64,000 nt of DNA, taken from Polaribacter marinaquae (GTDB taxonomy: Bacteria; Bacteroidota; Bacteroidia; Flavobacteriales; Flavobacteriaceae). The position numbers and the translations under genes are program-made. A model generated the notes under the pieces. It was not told where the DNA came from. It did no database searches and saw only the letters and a list, made by a program, of their open reading frames with translations. Positions within the stretch are counted from its first letter, which is position 1, and each line of letters opens with the position of its first letter. Below are positions 9,186-18,045 of the stretch, piece after piece. Location of the stretch: the NCBI RefSeq assembly GCF_038019025.1, contig NZ_CP150496.1, positions 2,496,001 to 2,560,000 on the forward strand, given 5' to 3'.

Positions 9186-9632
9186 ATGAAAACAATCAAA
9201 TTAATAGCAACATTTATCGCTCTTTTTACAATCGGATTTTTAAATGCTCAAGAACAAAAAGAACAGCAATTAGAACAAAAAGAACTGTCTAAATCTGCTT
9301 ATTATCAAAAAAGAGCAAAGGAAGATGCCAAATTCGAACAACAATATGAGGCTAAATCTAAAAAAGATGAAAAACAATTCTGGAAAGAACAAAAAGCCTA
9401 CGAAAAAGAGTTAAAGAAAAAAGACAAAGAAGCGTATGATGCCTATATGCAAGGTAAAAGAGATGCTTATGCAGAACATCACAATCACTGTGATTCACAT
9501 TGTCATCATGGTTATTATTATCACAATCACACAAGATATTATTACAGTTACGAGTATAGAAGTCAACCAAGATATAGAACACGAACAAGTGTAAGAGTTG
9601 GTGTGCCAAGAGTAAGAATTGGATTATTTTAA
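9186..9632 (+). CDS. Secreted His/Tyr-rich small protein
   Basis: 148 aa. Signal peptide (hydrophobic 5-18, then NAQE), a highly charged K/E/Q helix at about 25-90, then a His/Tyr-rich segment (HHNHCDSHCHHGYYYHNH) with two Cys, ending in a basic RVGVPRVRIGLF tail. The His/Cys cluster could bind metal, which is inference from composition only. I know no named family. A strong hairpin terminator follows immediately. Confidence 0.75.
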   Translation: MKTIKLIATFIALFTIGFLNAQEQKEQQLEQKELSKSAYYQKRAKEDAKFEQQYEAKSKKDEKQFWKEQKAYEKELKKKDKEAYDAYMQGKRDAYAEHHNHCDSHCHHGYYYHNHTRYYYSYEYRSQPRYRTRTSVRVGVPRVRIGLF

Positions 9633-9638
9633 TTAATT

Positions 9639-9675
9639 AAAAGCTTATCGAGCATAGTTTTCGGTAAGCTTTTTT
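9639..9675 (+). terminator. Rho-independent terminator, probably bidirectional
   Basis: The 13-bp stem AAAAGCTTATCGA (9639-9651) pairs with 9661-9673 with one G-U pair, has a 9-nt loop and is followed by a T run. The A-rich left side would give a U tract for the convergent GSCFA gene, whose stop codon overlaps it. Confidence 0.85.
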
Positions 9676-10624
9676 AAAATTTAATAAAAGGAAGTTTTTT
9701 AGTTAACTGTGCTTTTTTTAATTGCAAGTTTTTTAAAAACTTTTGATGTTCTTCAGAAGCTTCATTAAAAGGTCTGTGTGCAATTCCTCGCTGAATTGTT
9801 TCAACATCTTTCATAATTGGTTTAGAATCTTCAGAAAACCAAGTTGCTGTGAATTTTTCCCAAATATAATTTATTGCAATGTTATTCGGATGAATCATAT
9901 CTTCATTATAAAAACGATAATCTCTCAATTCATCTACTACAATTTCATAGGAAGGGAAATAATATGAATTCATATCAGAATTTACGGTAGCATGAACCGC
10001 ACTAATTAAATGCGCTTTACTTCTGTTGTTTTCTATAAAACCATCTTTTAAATGTCTAACCGGTGAAACTGTAAAAATAATGTTAGCATTTTTATTAATT
10101 GATTTTATTAGAGAAGTTATCTTTTTTAAAGTTGAGGTAATTTCATCAACAGAAAGTAAATCTTTAGAAAATTTTTTCTGCGGAATTTTATGACAATTTG
10201 CTACAATACAATCATTTTCTAAATAACGATATACCCAAGAAGTACCTAATGTTATAAGAATATGAGATGAATTTTCTAAATAACTTTTAGTGTTTTTTAA
10301 AGCTAAATTTAAGTTGTATAAAAGCGTTTTCTTATCCGAAGCACTTAAACTTGAGTGTGCATCAAAACAATGCCACCTTTCGTTGTTGTAAACTAATTCT
10401 TTTTCGGTATAGAATTTACTGTTGATAGCTCTAGAAATTAAATTTTCTATTGCCTTCGGATGAAATAAAATACCAAATGGATTTTGCTGTGTTTGAAACT
10501 TATAAAAAGCAAGTTTATTACCAATGTTTTCTGAAAAACAAGAACCAATTAAAAGTGTTTTAGAATGATAAGAAATAAGATTGTTATCTTCTCTTTTGAT
10601 TGGTATTTGTGTCTGAAAAATCAT
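9674..10624 (-). CDS. GSCFA domain protein
   Basis: 316 aa. The family name motif is present as LIGSCFSENIGNKL at about residue 25, as are ITLGTSWVYRY, FTVSPVRHLKDG and the late MIHPNNIAINYIW. GSCFA proteins are SGNH/GDSL-like hydrolases, and the GSC serine and the late D/H segment (EDMIHPN) are consistent with that fold. The substrate is unknown. It starts one base after the alaS stop, so the two genes form an operon. Confidence 0.9.
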   Translation of the reverse strand: MIFQTQIPIKREDNNLISYHSKTLLIGSCFSENIGNKLAFYKFQTQQNPFGILFHPKAIENLISRAINSKFYTEKELVYNNERWHCFDAHSSLSASDKKTLLYNLNLALKNTKSYLENSSHILITLGTSWVYRYLENDCIVANCHKIPQKKFSKDLLSVDEITSTLKKITSLIKSINKNANIIFTVSPVRHLKDGFIENNRSKAHLISAVHATVNSDMNSYYFPSYEIVVDELRDYRFYNEDMIHPNNIAINYIWEKFTATWFSEDSKPIMKDVETIQRGIAHRPFNEASEEHQKFLKNLQLKKAQLTKKLPFIKF

Positions 10625-13243
10625 TTATACTAAATAATCTTTTGCTTTGTCTAATGCTTTCGGTATTCCACCTGGGTTTTTACCACCAGCAGTTGCAAAA
10701 AAGTTTTGGCCACCACCGCCACCATGAATTAATTTACCTAATTCTCTAACAACCTTACCAGCATCGTAACCACGTTCTTTTGCCAATTCTTTAGAAATGT
10801 AACAAGTTAACATCGCTTTGTCTTTAGAAGGAGCAGTAGCAAACAATAAAAATAAATTATCTAGATCTTTACCTAAGCTAAAAGCTAAGTTTTTAATTCC
10901 GTTTGCATCTAAATCTACTTTTGTAGCTAAAAATTGCACTCCATTAATTTCTTGAAGATTGTTCTTAATTTCTCCTGATAAATTTTGCGCTTTTTCCTTT
11001 AAAAGTTGTTCTATTTGTTTTTGAAGCGACGCATTATCTTCTTGTAATTTTAAAACTGCTTTTACGGGTTCTTTAGCGTTGTTAAGTAAGTCTTTAATTT
11101 CGAATAAAGTTTTGTTATTTTCAGAATAGAAACCTTTAACAGCATCATTAGTAATTGCTTCTATTCTTCTAATTCCAGAGGCAACAGCGCCTTCAGATTT
11201 AATTTTGAAATGCCATATGTCTCCGGTGTTTTGTACATGTGTACCACCACATAATTCTACAGATTTACCAAATTTAATTGCTCTAACAGTATCACCATAT
11301 TTTTCTCCAAACAATGCCATGGCACCATCATCTAAAGCTTGTTGCATTGGTATATTCCTTTTTTCTACTAAAGGTAGTTTACCAGAAATACGCGCATTAA
11401 CAAAATCTTCTACATCGCTTAACTCATCCGCAGTTAACTTAGAAAAGTGAGAAAAATCGAAACGTAAATATTTAGAATGCACAGCAGAACCTTTTTGCTC
11501 TACATGAGTTCCTAAAACTTCTCTTAAAGCTTGATGCAATAAATGTGTTGCTGTATGATTACATTCTGTTCTGTAACGTTGTTTTTTATCTACAACAGCT
11601 TTAAAACTCTCGTTTAAATGCTTTGGTAAATTTTTGGTAAAATGTATAATTAAGTTGTTTTCTTTTTTAGTATCTAAAATATAAACAACATCACCGTGTG
11701 TATCTTCTAAATATCCTTTATCACCAACTTGTCCTCCGCCTTCAGGATAAAAAGGTGTTAAATTGAAGACTAATTGAAACATTTCGCCATCTTTTTTAGA
11801 GGTTACTTTTCTATACTTAGTTAGCTTTACATCAGCTTCTAAATAATCGTAACCAATAAATTCTTCTTCTTTGTCATCAATTAAAACTACCCAATCTTCT
11901 GTAGAGCTTTCACTTGCAGCTCTAGATCTATTTTTTTGTTTCTGAAGTTCTTCTTTAAAACCGTTTTCATCTAAAGTATAGCCTTTTTCAGATAAAATTA
12001 AAGCAGTTAAATCAATAGGAAATCCAAAAGTATCATATAATTCGAATACTTTTTCCCCAGAAATTTCTTTGGATTTAGAAGTATCAATAATTCCGTCTAA
12101 TAAAAGTAATCCTTTGTCTAGAGTTTTTAAGAAAGAAGCTTCTTCTTCTCTAATTACATTTTCTATTAATTGTTTTTGTGCTTTAATTTCTGGAAAAGCT
12201 TCTCCCATTTTATTGCTTAAAACTTCTACAAGTCTATAAATAAATGGATCTTTTTTATTTAAAAACGTAAATCCGTATCTAATAGCTCTTCTTAAAATTC
12301 TACGAATAACATAACCTGCACCTGTGTTACTTGGTAATTGGCCATCTGCTATTGAAAAAGCAACCGCTCTAACATGATCTGAAATTACACGAGTTGCAAT
12401 GTCTTGTTTTTCGTTTTTTCCGTAAGTTGTATTTGTAATAGTTCCAATTTCGCTAATAATTGGTTTAAAAACATCTGTGTCGTAGTTAGATTGTACATTT
12501 TGCAAAACCATGCATAAACGTTCAAATCCCATACCTGTGTCTATATGTTTGTTTGGTAATTCTTCTAAAGTTCCGTTTGCTTTTCTATTGAACTGCATAA
12601 AAACTAAGTTCCATATTTCTACAACATGCGGATGATCTTCATTTATTAAAGTTCTACCATCAACTTTTGCTTTCTCTTCTGCAGAACGAATATCTACATG
12701 AATTTCAGAGCAAGGTCCGCAAGGTCCTTGTTCTCCCATTTCCCAAAAGTTATCTTTTTTATTTCCTTTTAAAATTCTGTCTTCATCTATATATTGTTTC
12801 CAAATATCGTAGGCTTCAGTATCTAATTTTAAATTGTCTTTATCGTCAGAACCTTCAAAAACGGTAACATATAAAATGTCTTTATCAATTTTATAAACTT
12901 CGGTTAATAATTCCCAAGCCCAAGCGACAGCCTCTTTCTTAAAATAATCTCCAAAAGACCAATTACCCAACATTTCAAATAATGTGTGATGATAGGTATC
13001 GTAACCAACTTCTTCTAAATCATTATGCTTACCAGAAACCCTTAAACATTTTTGCGAATCTGTAATTCTTGTACTTTTAGGCGAGCCATTACCCAAGAAA
13101 TATTCTTTAAAAGGTGCCATTCCAGAATTTACAAACATTAAAGTTGGGTCGTCTTTAGTTACCATGGGTGCAGACGGCACAATAAGGTGAGATTTATCTT
13201 TAAAAAAGTTTAAAAATGTAGCACGAATATCTTGAGATTTCAT
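10625..13243 (-). CDS. alaS: Alanine--tRNA ligase
   Basis: 872 aa, full length. The class II catalytic core is visible ([45 protein letters not shown] stretch [12 protein letters not shown]). The editing domain zinc ligands are [18 protein letters not shown] and CGGTHV. The C-terminal DHHA1/C-Ala region is glycine rich ([15 protein letters not shown]). It charges tRNA-Ala and clears Ser/Gly mischarges. It is divergent from the M23 gene, with 160 bp between, which must hold both promoters. Confidence 0.99.
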   Translation of the reverse strand: MKSQDIRATFLNFFKDKSHLIVPSAPMVTKDDPTLMFVNSGMAPFKEYFLGNGSPKSTRITDSQKCLRVSGKHNDLEEVGYDTYHHTLFEMLGNWSFGDYFKKEAVAWAWELLTEVYKIDKDILYVTVFEGSDDKDNLKLDTEAYDIWKQYIDEDRILKGNKKDNFWEMGEQGPCGPCSEIHVDIRSAEEKAKVDGRTLINEDHPHVVEIWNLVFMQFNRKANGTLEELPNKHIDTGMGFERLCMVLQNVQSNYDTDVFKPIISEIGTITNTTYGKNEKQDIATRVISDHVRAVAFSIADGQLPSNTGAGYVIRRILRRAIRYGFTFLNKKDPFIYRLVEVLSNKMGEAFPEIKAQKQLIENVIREEEASFLKTLDKGLLLLDGIIDTSKSKEISGEKVFELYDTFGFPIDLTALILSEKGYTLDENGFKEELQKQKNRSRAASESSTEDWVVLIDDKEEEFIGYDYLEADVKLTKYRKVTSKKDGEMFQLVFNLTPFYPEGGGQVGDKGYLEDTHGDVVYILDTKKENNLIIHFTKNLPKHLNESFKAVVDKKQRYRTECNHTATHLLHQALREVLGTHVEQKGSAVHSKYLRFDFSHFSKLTADELSDVEDFVNARISGKLPLVEKRNIPMQQALDDGAMALFGEKYGDTVRAIKFGKSVELCGGTHVQNTGDIWHFKIKSEGAVASGIRRIEAITNDAVKGFYSENNKTLFEIKDLLNNAKEPVKAVLKLQEDNASLQKQIEQLLKEKAQNLSGEIKNNLQEINGVQFLATKVDLDANGIKNLAFSLGKDLDNLFLLFATAPSKDKAMLTCYISKELAKERGYDAGKVVRELGKLIHGGGGGQNFFATAGGKNPGGIPKALDKAKDYLV

Positions 13244-13403
13244 AAAGAAAGAAGTTTCTAGATTGGTTATTATATGTTAATATATCTATAAAACAACTGT
13301 TTTAAAAAGCAGTTGTAAAACATTTTGTAAATTAGCGAGTTCTTAAAAGTGAAATTTTAACTAAAATCAAATTTAAGAATACAAAAATAGTACATTTACA
13401 ATT

Positions 13404-14372
13404 ATGGCAAAAGTAAAATATTATTACGATGCAGATACACTTTCTTACAGAAAAATTGCTGTTAAGAAAAGTGATTACTACAAGAAAACAATATTTGTTT
13501 TTTTAGCTATTTTATTAAACGGATTTATAGGTTTTATAGTGTTTAGCCAATTTATCATGTCGCCAAATGAAAGAGCCTTAAACAGAGAAAACGAAAATCT
13601 ACAGTTAAATTTAGAATTATTATCTAAAAGAGTAGAAGAAAGTTCTACAATTTTAGCCCAGTTACAAGAAAGAGATAACAATATTTATAGAGTTTATTTT
13701 GAAGCTAACCCAATACCAGAAGAACAAAGAAAAGCAGGTTTTGGTGGTGTAAACAGATATAAAAGTTTACAAGGTTACGACAACTCTAAACTAATAACAG
13801 ATTTAACTAAAAACGTAGATATTTTATCGAAACAGCTTGTAGTGCAATCTAAATCTTTAGACGAAATTGTTGTTTTAGCAAAAGAAAAAGAGAAAATGTT
13901 GGCAGCAATACCAGCAATTTTACCTGTAAAGTTAGTAGATTTAACAAGAATGGCGTCTGGTTATAAATGGAGAATGCATCCTATTTTAAAAATTCGTAAA
14001 TTTCATAAAGGAATGGATTTTACTGCGCCAGTTGGTACACCAATATACGCTTCTGGTAACGGTAAAGTTATTAGAGCAGAAAGAAGTGCTACTTTTGGTA
14101 AAGTTATTTACATAGATCATGGTTATGGTTATAAAACCATTTATGCTCACATGAGTAAAATGAAAGTAAGAAAAGGACAAAAAGTAAAACGTGGCGATTT
14201 AATTGGTTATGTTGGTAATACAGGTAGATCTGTTTCCGCTCACTTGCATTACGAAGTTCATAAAAATGATAGAGCTGTAAATCCTATTAATTTTTACTAC
14301 GGAGATTTAACGCCAGAAGAGTTTGCTGCAATGCAAAAAGCGGCAGAAGAAGAAGGACAATCTTACGATTAA
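13404..14372 (+). CDS. M23 family metallopeptidase, membrane anchored
   Basis: 322 aa. A single N-terminal membrane helix (about residues 28-50) is followed by a coiled coil (about 58-95). The LytM/M23 domain is near residues 190-300, with zinc ligands in HKGMDFTAPVGTPIYA (H and D) and HLHYEVHKNDRAVNP (HxH). YIDHGYGYKTIYAHM is also typical. All catalytic residues are present, so it is probably an active periplasmic peptidoglycan endopeptidase. It is 12 bp upstream of a MerR gene in the same operon, a common flavobacterial pair. Confidence 0.94.
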   Translation: MAKVKYYYDADTLSYRKIAVKKSDYYKKTIFVFLAILLNGFIGFIVFSQFIMSPNERALNRENENLQLNLELLSKRVEESSTILAQLQERDNNIYRVYFEANPIPEEQRKAGFGGVNRYKSLQGYDNSKLITDLTKNVDILSKQLVVQSKSLDEIVVLAKEKEKMLAAIPAILPVKLVDLTRMASGYKWRMHPILKIRKFHKGMDFTAPVGTPIYASGNGKVIRAERSATFGKVIYIDHGYGYKTIYAHMSKMKVRKGQKVKRGDLIGYVGNTGRSVSAHLHYEVHKNDRAVNPINFYYGDLTPEEFAAMQKAAEEEGQSYD

Positions 14373-14384
14373 AATCGCTAAAAA

Positions 14385-14714
14385 ATGCATATAGATTTAC
14401 CAGAAAAGCGTTACTACAAAATAGGTGAAGTTGCCAAAGCATTTGATGTAAATACGTCTTTAATTCGTTTTTGGGAAAAAGAATTTGATATTATTAAACC
14501 CAAAAAAAACGCAAAAGGTAACCGACTTTTTACTGCGGATGATATTAGTAATTTTAAACTAATTTTTAATTTAGTAAAAGAAAGAGGATTTACTCTAGAA
14601 GGTGCAAAACAAAAATTAAAAAAGAATCCAGATTCTACAATTTACAATCACGAAATTATTAGCAGATTAGAAAGTGTAAAAGCAGAATTGATTAAAATTA
14701 AAAATCAGTTGTAA
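14385..14714 (+). CDS. MerR family transcriptional regulator
   Basis: 109 aa. The winged HTH at the N-terminus reads YKIGEVAKAFDVNTSLIRFWEKEF followed by NRLFTADDISNFKLI, then a short helix. There is no C-terminal ligand domain and no Cys cluster, so a metal sensor is unlikely. It is co-transcribed with the M23 peptidase gene, which suggests a cell-envelope link (inference). Confidence 0.92.
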   Translation: MHIDLPEKRYYKIGEVAKAFDVNTSLIRFWEKEFDIIKPKKNAKGNRLFTADDISNFKLIFNLVKERGFTLEGAKQKLKKNPDSTIYNHEIISRLESVKAELIKIKNQL

Positions 14715-14785
14715 CACTTTTAACTTTTACGTGTCTAACAATTATATAAAGCAAATAACTGCTTTATATTCTTAAGAATATTAGG

Positions 14786-14793
14786 TAAATTTG
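14786..14793 (+). promoter_or_regulatory. Putative -7 element before the lemA operon
   Basis: TAAATTTG fits TAnnTTTG, 47 bp before the LemA ATG. An inverted repeat TAAAGCA...TGCTTTA lies just upstream (about 14747-14765). No clear TTG element is seen. Confidence 0.35.
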
Positions 14794-14840
14794 TAGAAAT
14801 CGATTAAAAATCAACTAAAAAACTTTAAAAAATAGAAATT

Positions 14841-15440
14841 ATGAAAAAATGGTTAGTACCAGTAATTGTTATATTAGTAATAGTAATTGGTGTTTATAAA
14901 TGGGGTGTAGGTTTTAATAATACAGCAATAGAATTAAACGAAAGTGTTTCAGAATCTTGGGCAAATGTAGAAACGTCTTACCAAAGAAGAAACGATTTAA
15001 TTGGTAACTTAGTAAACACTGTGCAAGGTGCAGCAGATTATGAAAGAGGTACATTGGTAGAGGTAATCGAAGCAAGAGCAAAAGCAACTTCTGTAAATAT
15101 CGATCCTTCTAACATAACACCAGAACAATTGGCACAATTTAATAAAGTACAAGGAGGTTTAAGTGGTGCTTTAAAAAGTTTATTGGTAACTGTAGAAAGA
15201 TATCCAGAGTTAAAAGCGAATGAGAACTTTTTAAAATTACAAGATGAATTGGCAAGTACAGAAAACCAAATTCTAACTGCAAGAACTCGTTTTAATGAGA
15301 AAATAAAACCTTATAACAATCACGTTAAGAAATTTCCTAATTCAATTTTAGCAGGTTGGTTTAATTTTGAAGGGAAACCATATTTTCAAGCAGAAGCAGG
15401 TGCAGAAAAACCAGTTAAAGTAGATTTTAGTAAAAAATAA
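14841..15440 (+). CDS. lemA: LemA family protein
   Basis: 199 aa. One N-terminal membrane helix is followed by the LemA helical core: SVSESWANVETSYQRRNDL, IGNLVNTVQGAADYERGTL, and FKELKANENFLKLQDEL-like segment with NQILTARTRFNEKIKPYN. LemA proteins have a short N-out anchor and a cytoplasmic or periplasmic four-helix body. The role is not established. It is the first gene of a three-gene operon with two TPM proteins, the usual partner set in Bacteroidota. Confidence 0.95.
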   Translation: MKKWLVPVIVILVIVIGVYKWGVGFNNTAIELNESVSESWANVETSYQRRNDLIGNLVNTVQGAADYERGTLVEVIEARAKATSVNIDPSNITPEQLAQFNKVQGGLSGALKSLLVTVERYPELKANENFLKLQDELASTENQILTARTRFNEKIKPYNNHVKKFPNSILAGWFNFEGKPYFQAEAGAEKPVKVDFSKK

Positions 15441-15443
15441 AAG

Positions 15444-15878
15444 ATGTCTAAAGTAGAAGAATTTCTTACACCAGCAGAAGAAAAAGAAATTATTTCTGCT
15501 ATTAGAACTGCAGAGTCAAATACTTCTGGTGAAATACGTGTTCATATCGAAGCTACATCAGATAAAGAACATTACAAAAGAGCGCTAGAAGTGTTTCATC
15601 TCTTAAAAATGGATAACACCAAAGATGCCAACGCTGTATTAATTTATGTGGCAGTTAAAGATCATAAATTTGTTATTTACGGTGATAAAGGTATTAATGA
15701 TGTTGTGCCTAAAAATTTCTGGGATACTACAAAAGATGTAATTCAAAATCAATTTAAAAAAGGAAACTTTAAGCAAGGACTTGTAGATGGTATTTTAAAA
15801 GCTGGTTTAGAATTGCAAAGTCATTTTCCTTGGCAAACAGATGATATTAACGAATTACCTAACGAAATTTCTAAATAA
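15444..15878 (+). CDS. TPM domain protein (soluble)
   Basis: 144 aa, one TPM_phosphatase-type domain without a signal peptide: LTPAEEKEIISAIRTAESNTSGEI, VHIEATSDKEHYKRALEVF, VLIYVAVKDHKFVIYGDKGI and VPKNFWDTTKDVI. Biochemical function is unknown in bacteria; plant homologues act in photosystem II repair. It is 3 bp after lemA and 8 bp before the second TPM gene. Confidence 0.92.
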   Translation: MSKVEEFLTPAEEKEIISAIRTAESNTSGEIRVHIEATSDKEHYKRALEVFHLLKMDNTKDANAVLIYVAVKDHKFVIYGDKGINDVVPKNFWDTTKDVIQNQFKKGNFKQGLVDGILKAGLELQSHFPWQTDDINELPNEISK

Positions 15879-15886
15879 TCAATTTC

Positions 15887-16693
15887 TTGAAAGCATTTAA
15901 AAACATCAGTTTTCTTCTTTTATTTTTTGTAACTCAAATTTCATTTGGGCAATTTACGATACCAGAAATCCCAAAAGAACAAACAAGTGTTTACGATTAT
16001 GTAAACTTATTAACTGCTAGCCAGAAAACGAATTTAGAAAATAAATTAGTACGTTATTCAGATTCAACATCAACACAAATTGTTGTTATTGTAATAGAGT
16101 CAACAAAAAATGAAAGTATTGGTATCTTGGCTCCTAAATGGGCTCAAAAATGGGGAATTGGTCAAGAAAAAGAAGACAACGGTATATTAATTTTACTTGC
16201 CGAAAAAGACCGTAAAATTTGGATAGCACCAGGTTATGGTATCGAACCAATTTTAACCGCTGGTATTGTTGGCGAAATTACAAGAAATGTAATAATACCA
16301 GAGTTTAAAAGAGGGAATTTTTACGAAGGATTAGACAAAGGTTCTGATACTATTTTTCAATTACTAAACGGAGAATATAAAGGAACTCGAAAAAACAAAT
16401 CGAAAGGTTTTGATCCAGGAATGTTTTTCTTCATCCTAATTGTCATCATCTTTTTTATTATAATCTCAAGAGGTAATAAAAATAATAGAGGTGGCGGCAA
16501 CAGGCATAGAAGAGGTTCTTTAGCCGATACAATTTTTGATACCATTATATTAAGCAATGCCGGTAGAGGTGGCGGAAGCTTTGGAGGCGGTTTTGGCGGT
16601 TCTTCTGGTGGTGGAAGTTTTGGCGGAGGCGGCTTTGGAGGCGGTTTCGGTGGCGGTGGCTTTAGTGGCGGTGGAGCAGGAGGAAGTTGGTAA
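15887..16693 (+). CDS. YgcG/TPM domain membrane protein with Gly-rich tail
   Basis: 268 aa. The start is a TTG at 15887; the signal peptide MKAFKNISFLLLFFVTQ begins there and no ATG upstream fits. The TPM domain (about 28-150) has VYDYVNLLTASQKTNLENKL, TQIVVIVIES, GILILLAEKDRKIWIAPGYG. A membrane helix follows at about 178-194. The last 50 residues are almost only Gly, Ser and Phe (FGGGFGGSSGGGSFGG), the low-complexity tail usual for YgcG-type proteins. It is third in the lemA operon. Confidence 0.93.
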   Translation: MKAFKNISFLLLFFVTQISFGQFTIPEIPKEQTSVYDYVNLLTASQKTNLENKLVRYSDSTSTQIVVIVIESTKNESIGILAPKWAQKWGIGQEKEDNGILILLAEKDRKIWIAPGYGIEPILTAGIVGEITRNVIIPEFKRGNFYEGLDKGSDTIFQLLNGEYKGTRKNKSKGFDPGMFFFILIVIIFFIIISRGNKNNRGGGNRHRRGSLADTIFDTIILSNAGRGGGSFGGGFGGSSGGGSFGGGGFGGGFGGGGFSGGGAGGSW

Positions 16694-16745
16694 CAAGCTA
16701 CTAAAGATTATTTTAGGTATCATAATTTAGATACTTACAAAACAG

Positions 16746-16784
16746 AACACTTAATTTTTATTTAAAAAATTTAAGTGTTTTATT
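16746..16784 (+). terminator. Rho-independent terminator after the lemA-TPM operon
   Basis: AACACTTAATTTTT (16746-16759) pairs with the A-rich AAAAATTTAAGTGTT ending at 16779 with one bulge, and is followed by TTATTATTTT. Confidence 0.7.
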
Positions 16785-16813
16785 ATTTTCAATAATTCTA
16801 AAAGCAAAAGTAA

Positions 16814-17656
16814 ATGAAGAAAATAGTTTCCATATTTAGTTTTTTAATTTTGATGAGTTGTCAGAATTTTGGGCAATTAAATATAATTTCAGATTTACCA
16901 AAAACTTTAAATGAAGTTTCTGGTACAGAAATAGTGCCGAAATCAGATTTAATTTGGATGATAAATGATGGTGGAAATAAACCAACTTTGTTTGGCTTAA
17001 ACGCTAAAGGAAAAATTAAAAAAGAAATTTATATTAAAGCTAAAAATCACGATTGGGAAGATTTAGCTTCGGATGAAAATGGAACTATTTACATTGGAGA
17101 TTTTGGAAATAATTTAAACAAAAGAAAAAATTTATCGATTATAATAGTTGAACAAAATGAATTGGACGAAAAAAATGCAGAGGTAGATGAAATAGAGTTT
17201 GAATATCCAAATCAAAATAAATTCCCACCAAAAAAGAAAGATCGCTACTTTGATACAGAAGCTTTTTTTTACTATAATAAGAACTTATATATTCTAACAA
17301 AAAGTAGAGTAAAAGGTAATTATGGTAAAACTACTCTTTATAAATTACCTGCTAAAAAAGGAACTTACACAGCAGAAATAGTAGATGATTATGAAAACTG
17401 TAAAGATTTAGAATGCTGGATTACTTCTGCGGATATTTCGCCTAACGGAAAAAAAGTTGCAGTTTTATCTCAAAGAAATATCTTAATATTTTCTAATTTT
17501 AAAGGAGATAAGTTTCTTTCTGGAGATGTGAAAAAGATAGATTTAACTCATCGATCTCAAAAAGAAAGTATAACTTTTAAAGACAATAACACGTTACTTA
17601 TTTCAGATGAAAAGGCGCACGGTACAGGCGGTAATTTATACGAATTAAAACTTTAG
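16814..17656 (+). CDS. Lipoprotein, beta-propeller-like, unknown function
   Basis: 280 aa. Signal peptide with lipobox LILMSCQN. The body consists of repeated beta segments (ISDLPKTLNEVSGTEI, WEDLASDENGTIYIGDFGNN, WITSADISPNGKKVAVLSQ, ESITFKDNNTLLISDE) typical of a surface-exposed or periplasmic propeller, reminiscent of SdiA-regulated and phytase-like folds. I cannot name a substrate. Its stop overlaps the convergent DUF423 gene by 4 bp. Confidence 0.78.
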   Translation: MKKIVSIFSFLILMSCQNFGQLNIISDLPKTLNEVSGTEIVPKSDLIWMINDGGNKPTLFGLNAKGKIKKEIYIKAKNHDWEDLASDENGTIYIGDFGNNLNKRKNLSIIIVEQNELDEKNAEVDEIEFEYPNQNKFPPKKKDRYFDTEAFFYYNKNLYILTKSRVKGNYGKTTLYKLPAKKGTYTAEIVDDYENCKDLECWITSADISPNGKKVAVLSQRNILIFSNFKGDKFLSGDVKKIDLTHRSQKESITFKDNNTLLISDEKAHGTGGNLYELKL

Positions 17657-18042
17657 ATAAAATAGAGTAAACTAAATTTATAAAAAATTAATGCCCAACC
17701 TAAGCATAAAAACAATCCTCCCAAAGGAGTAATTGGTCCTAAGAATTTCATTTTTTTATTTTTAGCTGAAGAAATTACCAAGCCATAAATAGAAAATGAA
17801 AATAAAATTACACCAATTATAAAAGCGTAAACTATGTAATTATCTATAGTCAATTCGCTGTTTAGTTTAAATCCTAAAAATAGTAAAACAATGGCGTGAT
17901 ACATTTGGTATTTTACACCTGTTTCAAAGCTTTGTAATTGTTCTTCGGATAATTTCTTTTTTAATAAATGCGCCCCAAAAGCTCCAAATATTATTGCTAA
18001 TAATCCAAAAAAACTTCCAAATAAAATTGCTGTGTATATCAT
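17653..18042 (-). CDS. DUF423 (YgdD-like) membrane protein
   Basis: 129 aa with four membrane helices. Family signature FFGLLAIIFGAFGAHLLKK, then SFETGVKYQMYHAIVLLFLG and ITPLGGLFLCLGWALI. Function unknown. It is the last gene of a minus-strand run, 3 bp after the phosphoesterase fusion gene. Confidence 0.95.
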   Translation of the reverse strand: MIYTAILFGSFFGLLAIIFGAFGAHLLKKKLSEEQLQSFETGVKYQMYHAIVLLFLGFKLNSELTIDNYIVYAFIIGVILFSFSIYGLVISSAKNKKMKFLGPITPLGGLFLCLGWALIFYKFSLLYFI

Positions 18043-18045
18043 AAT

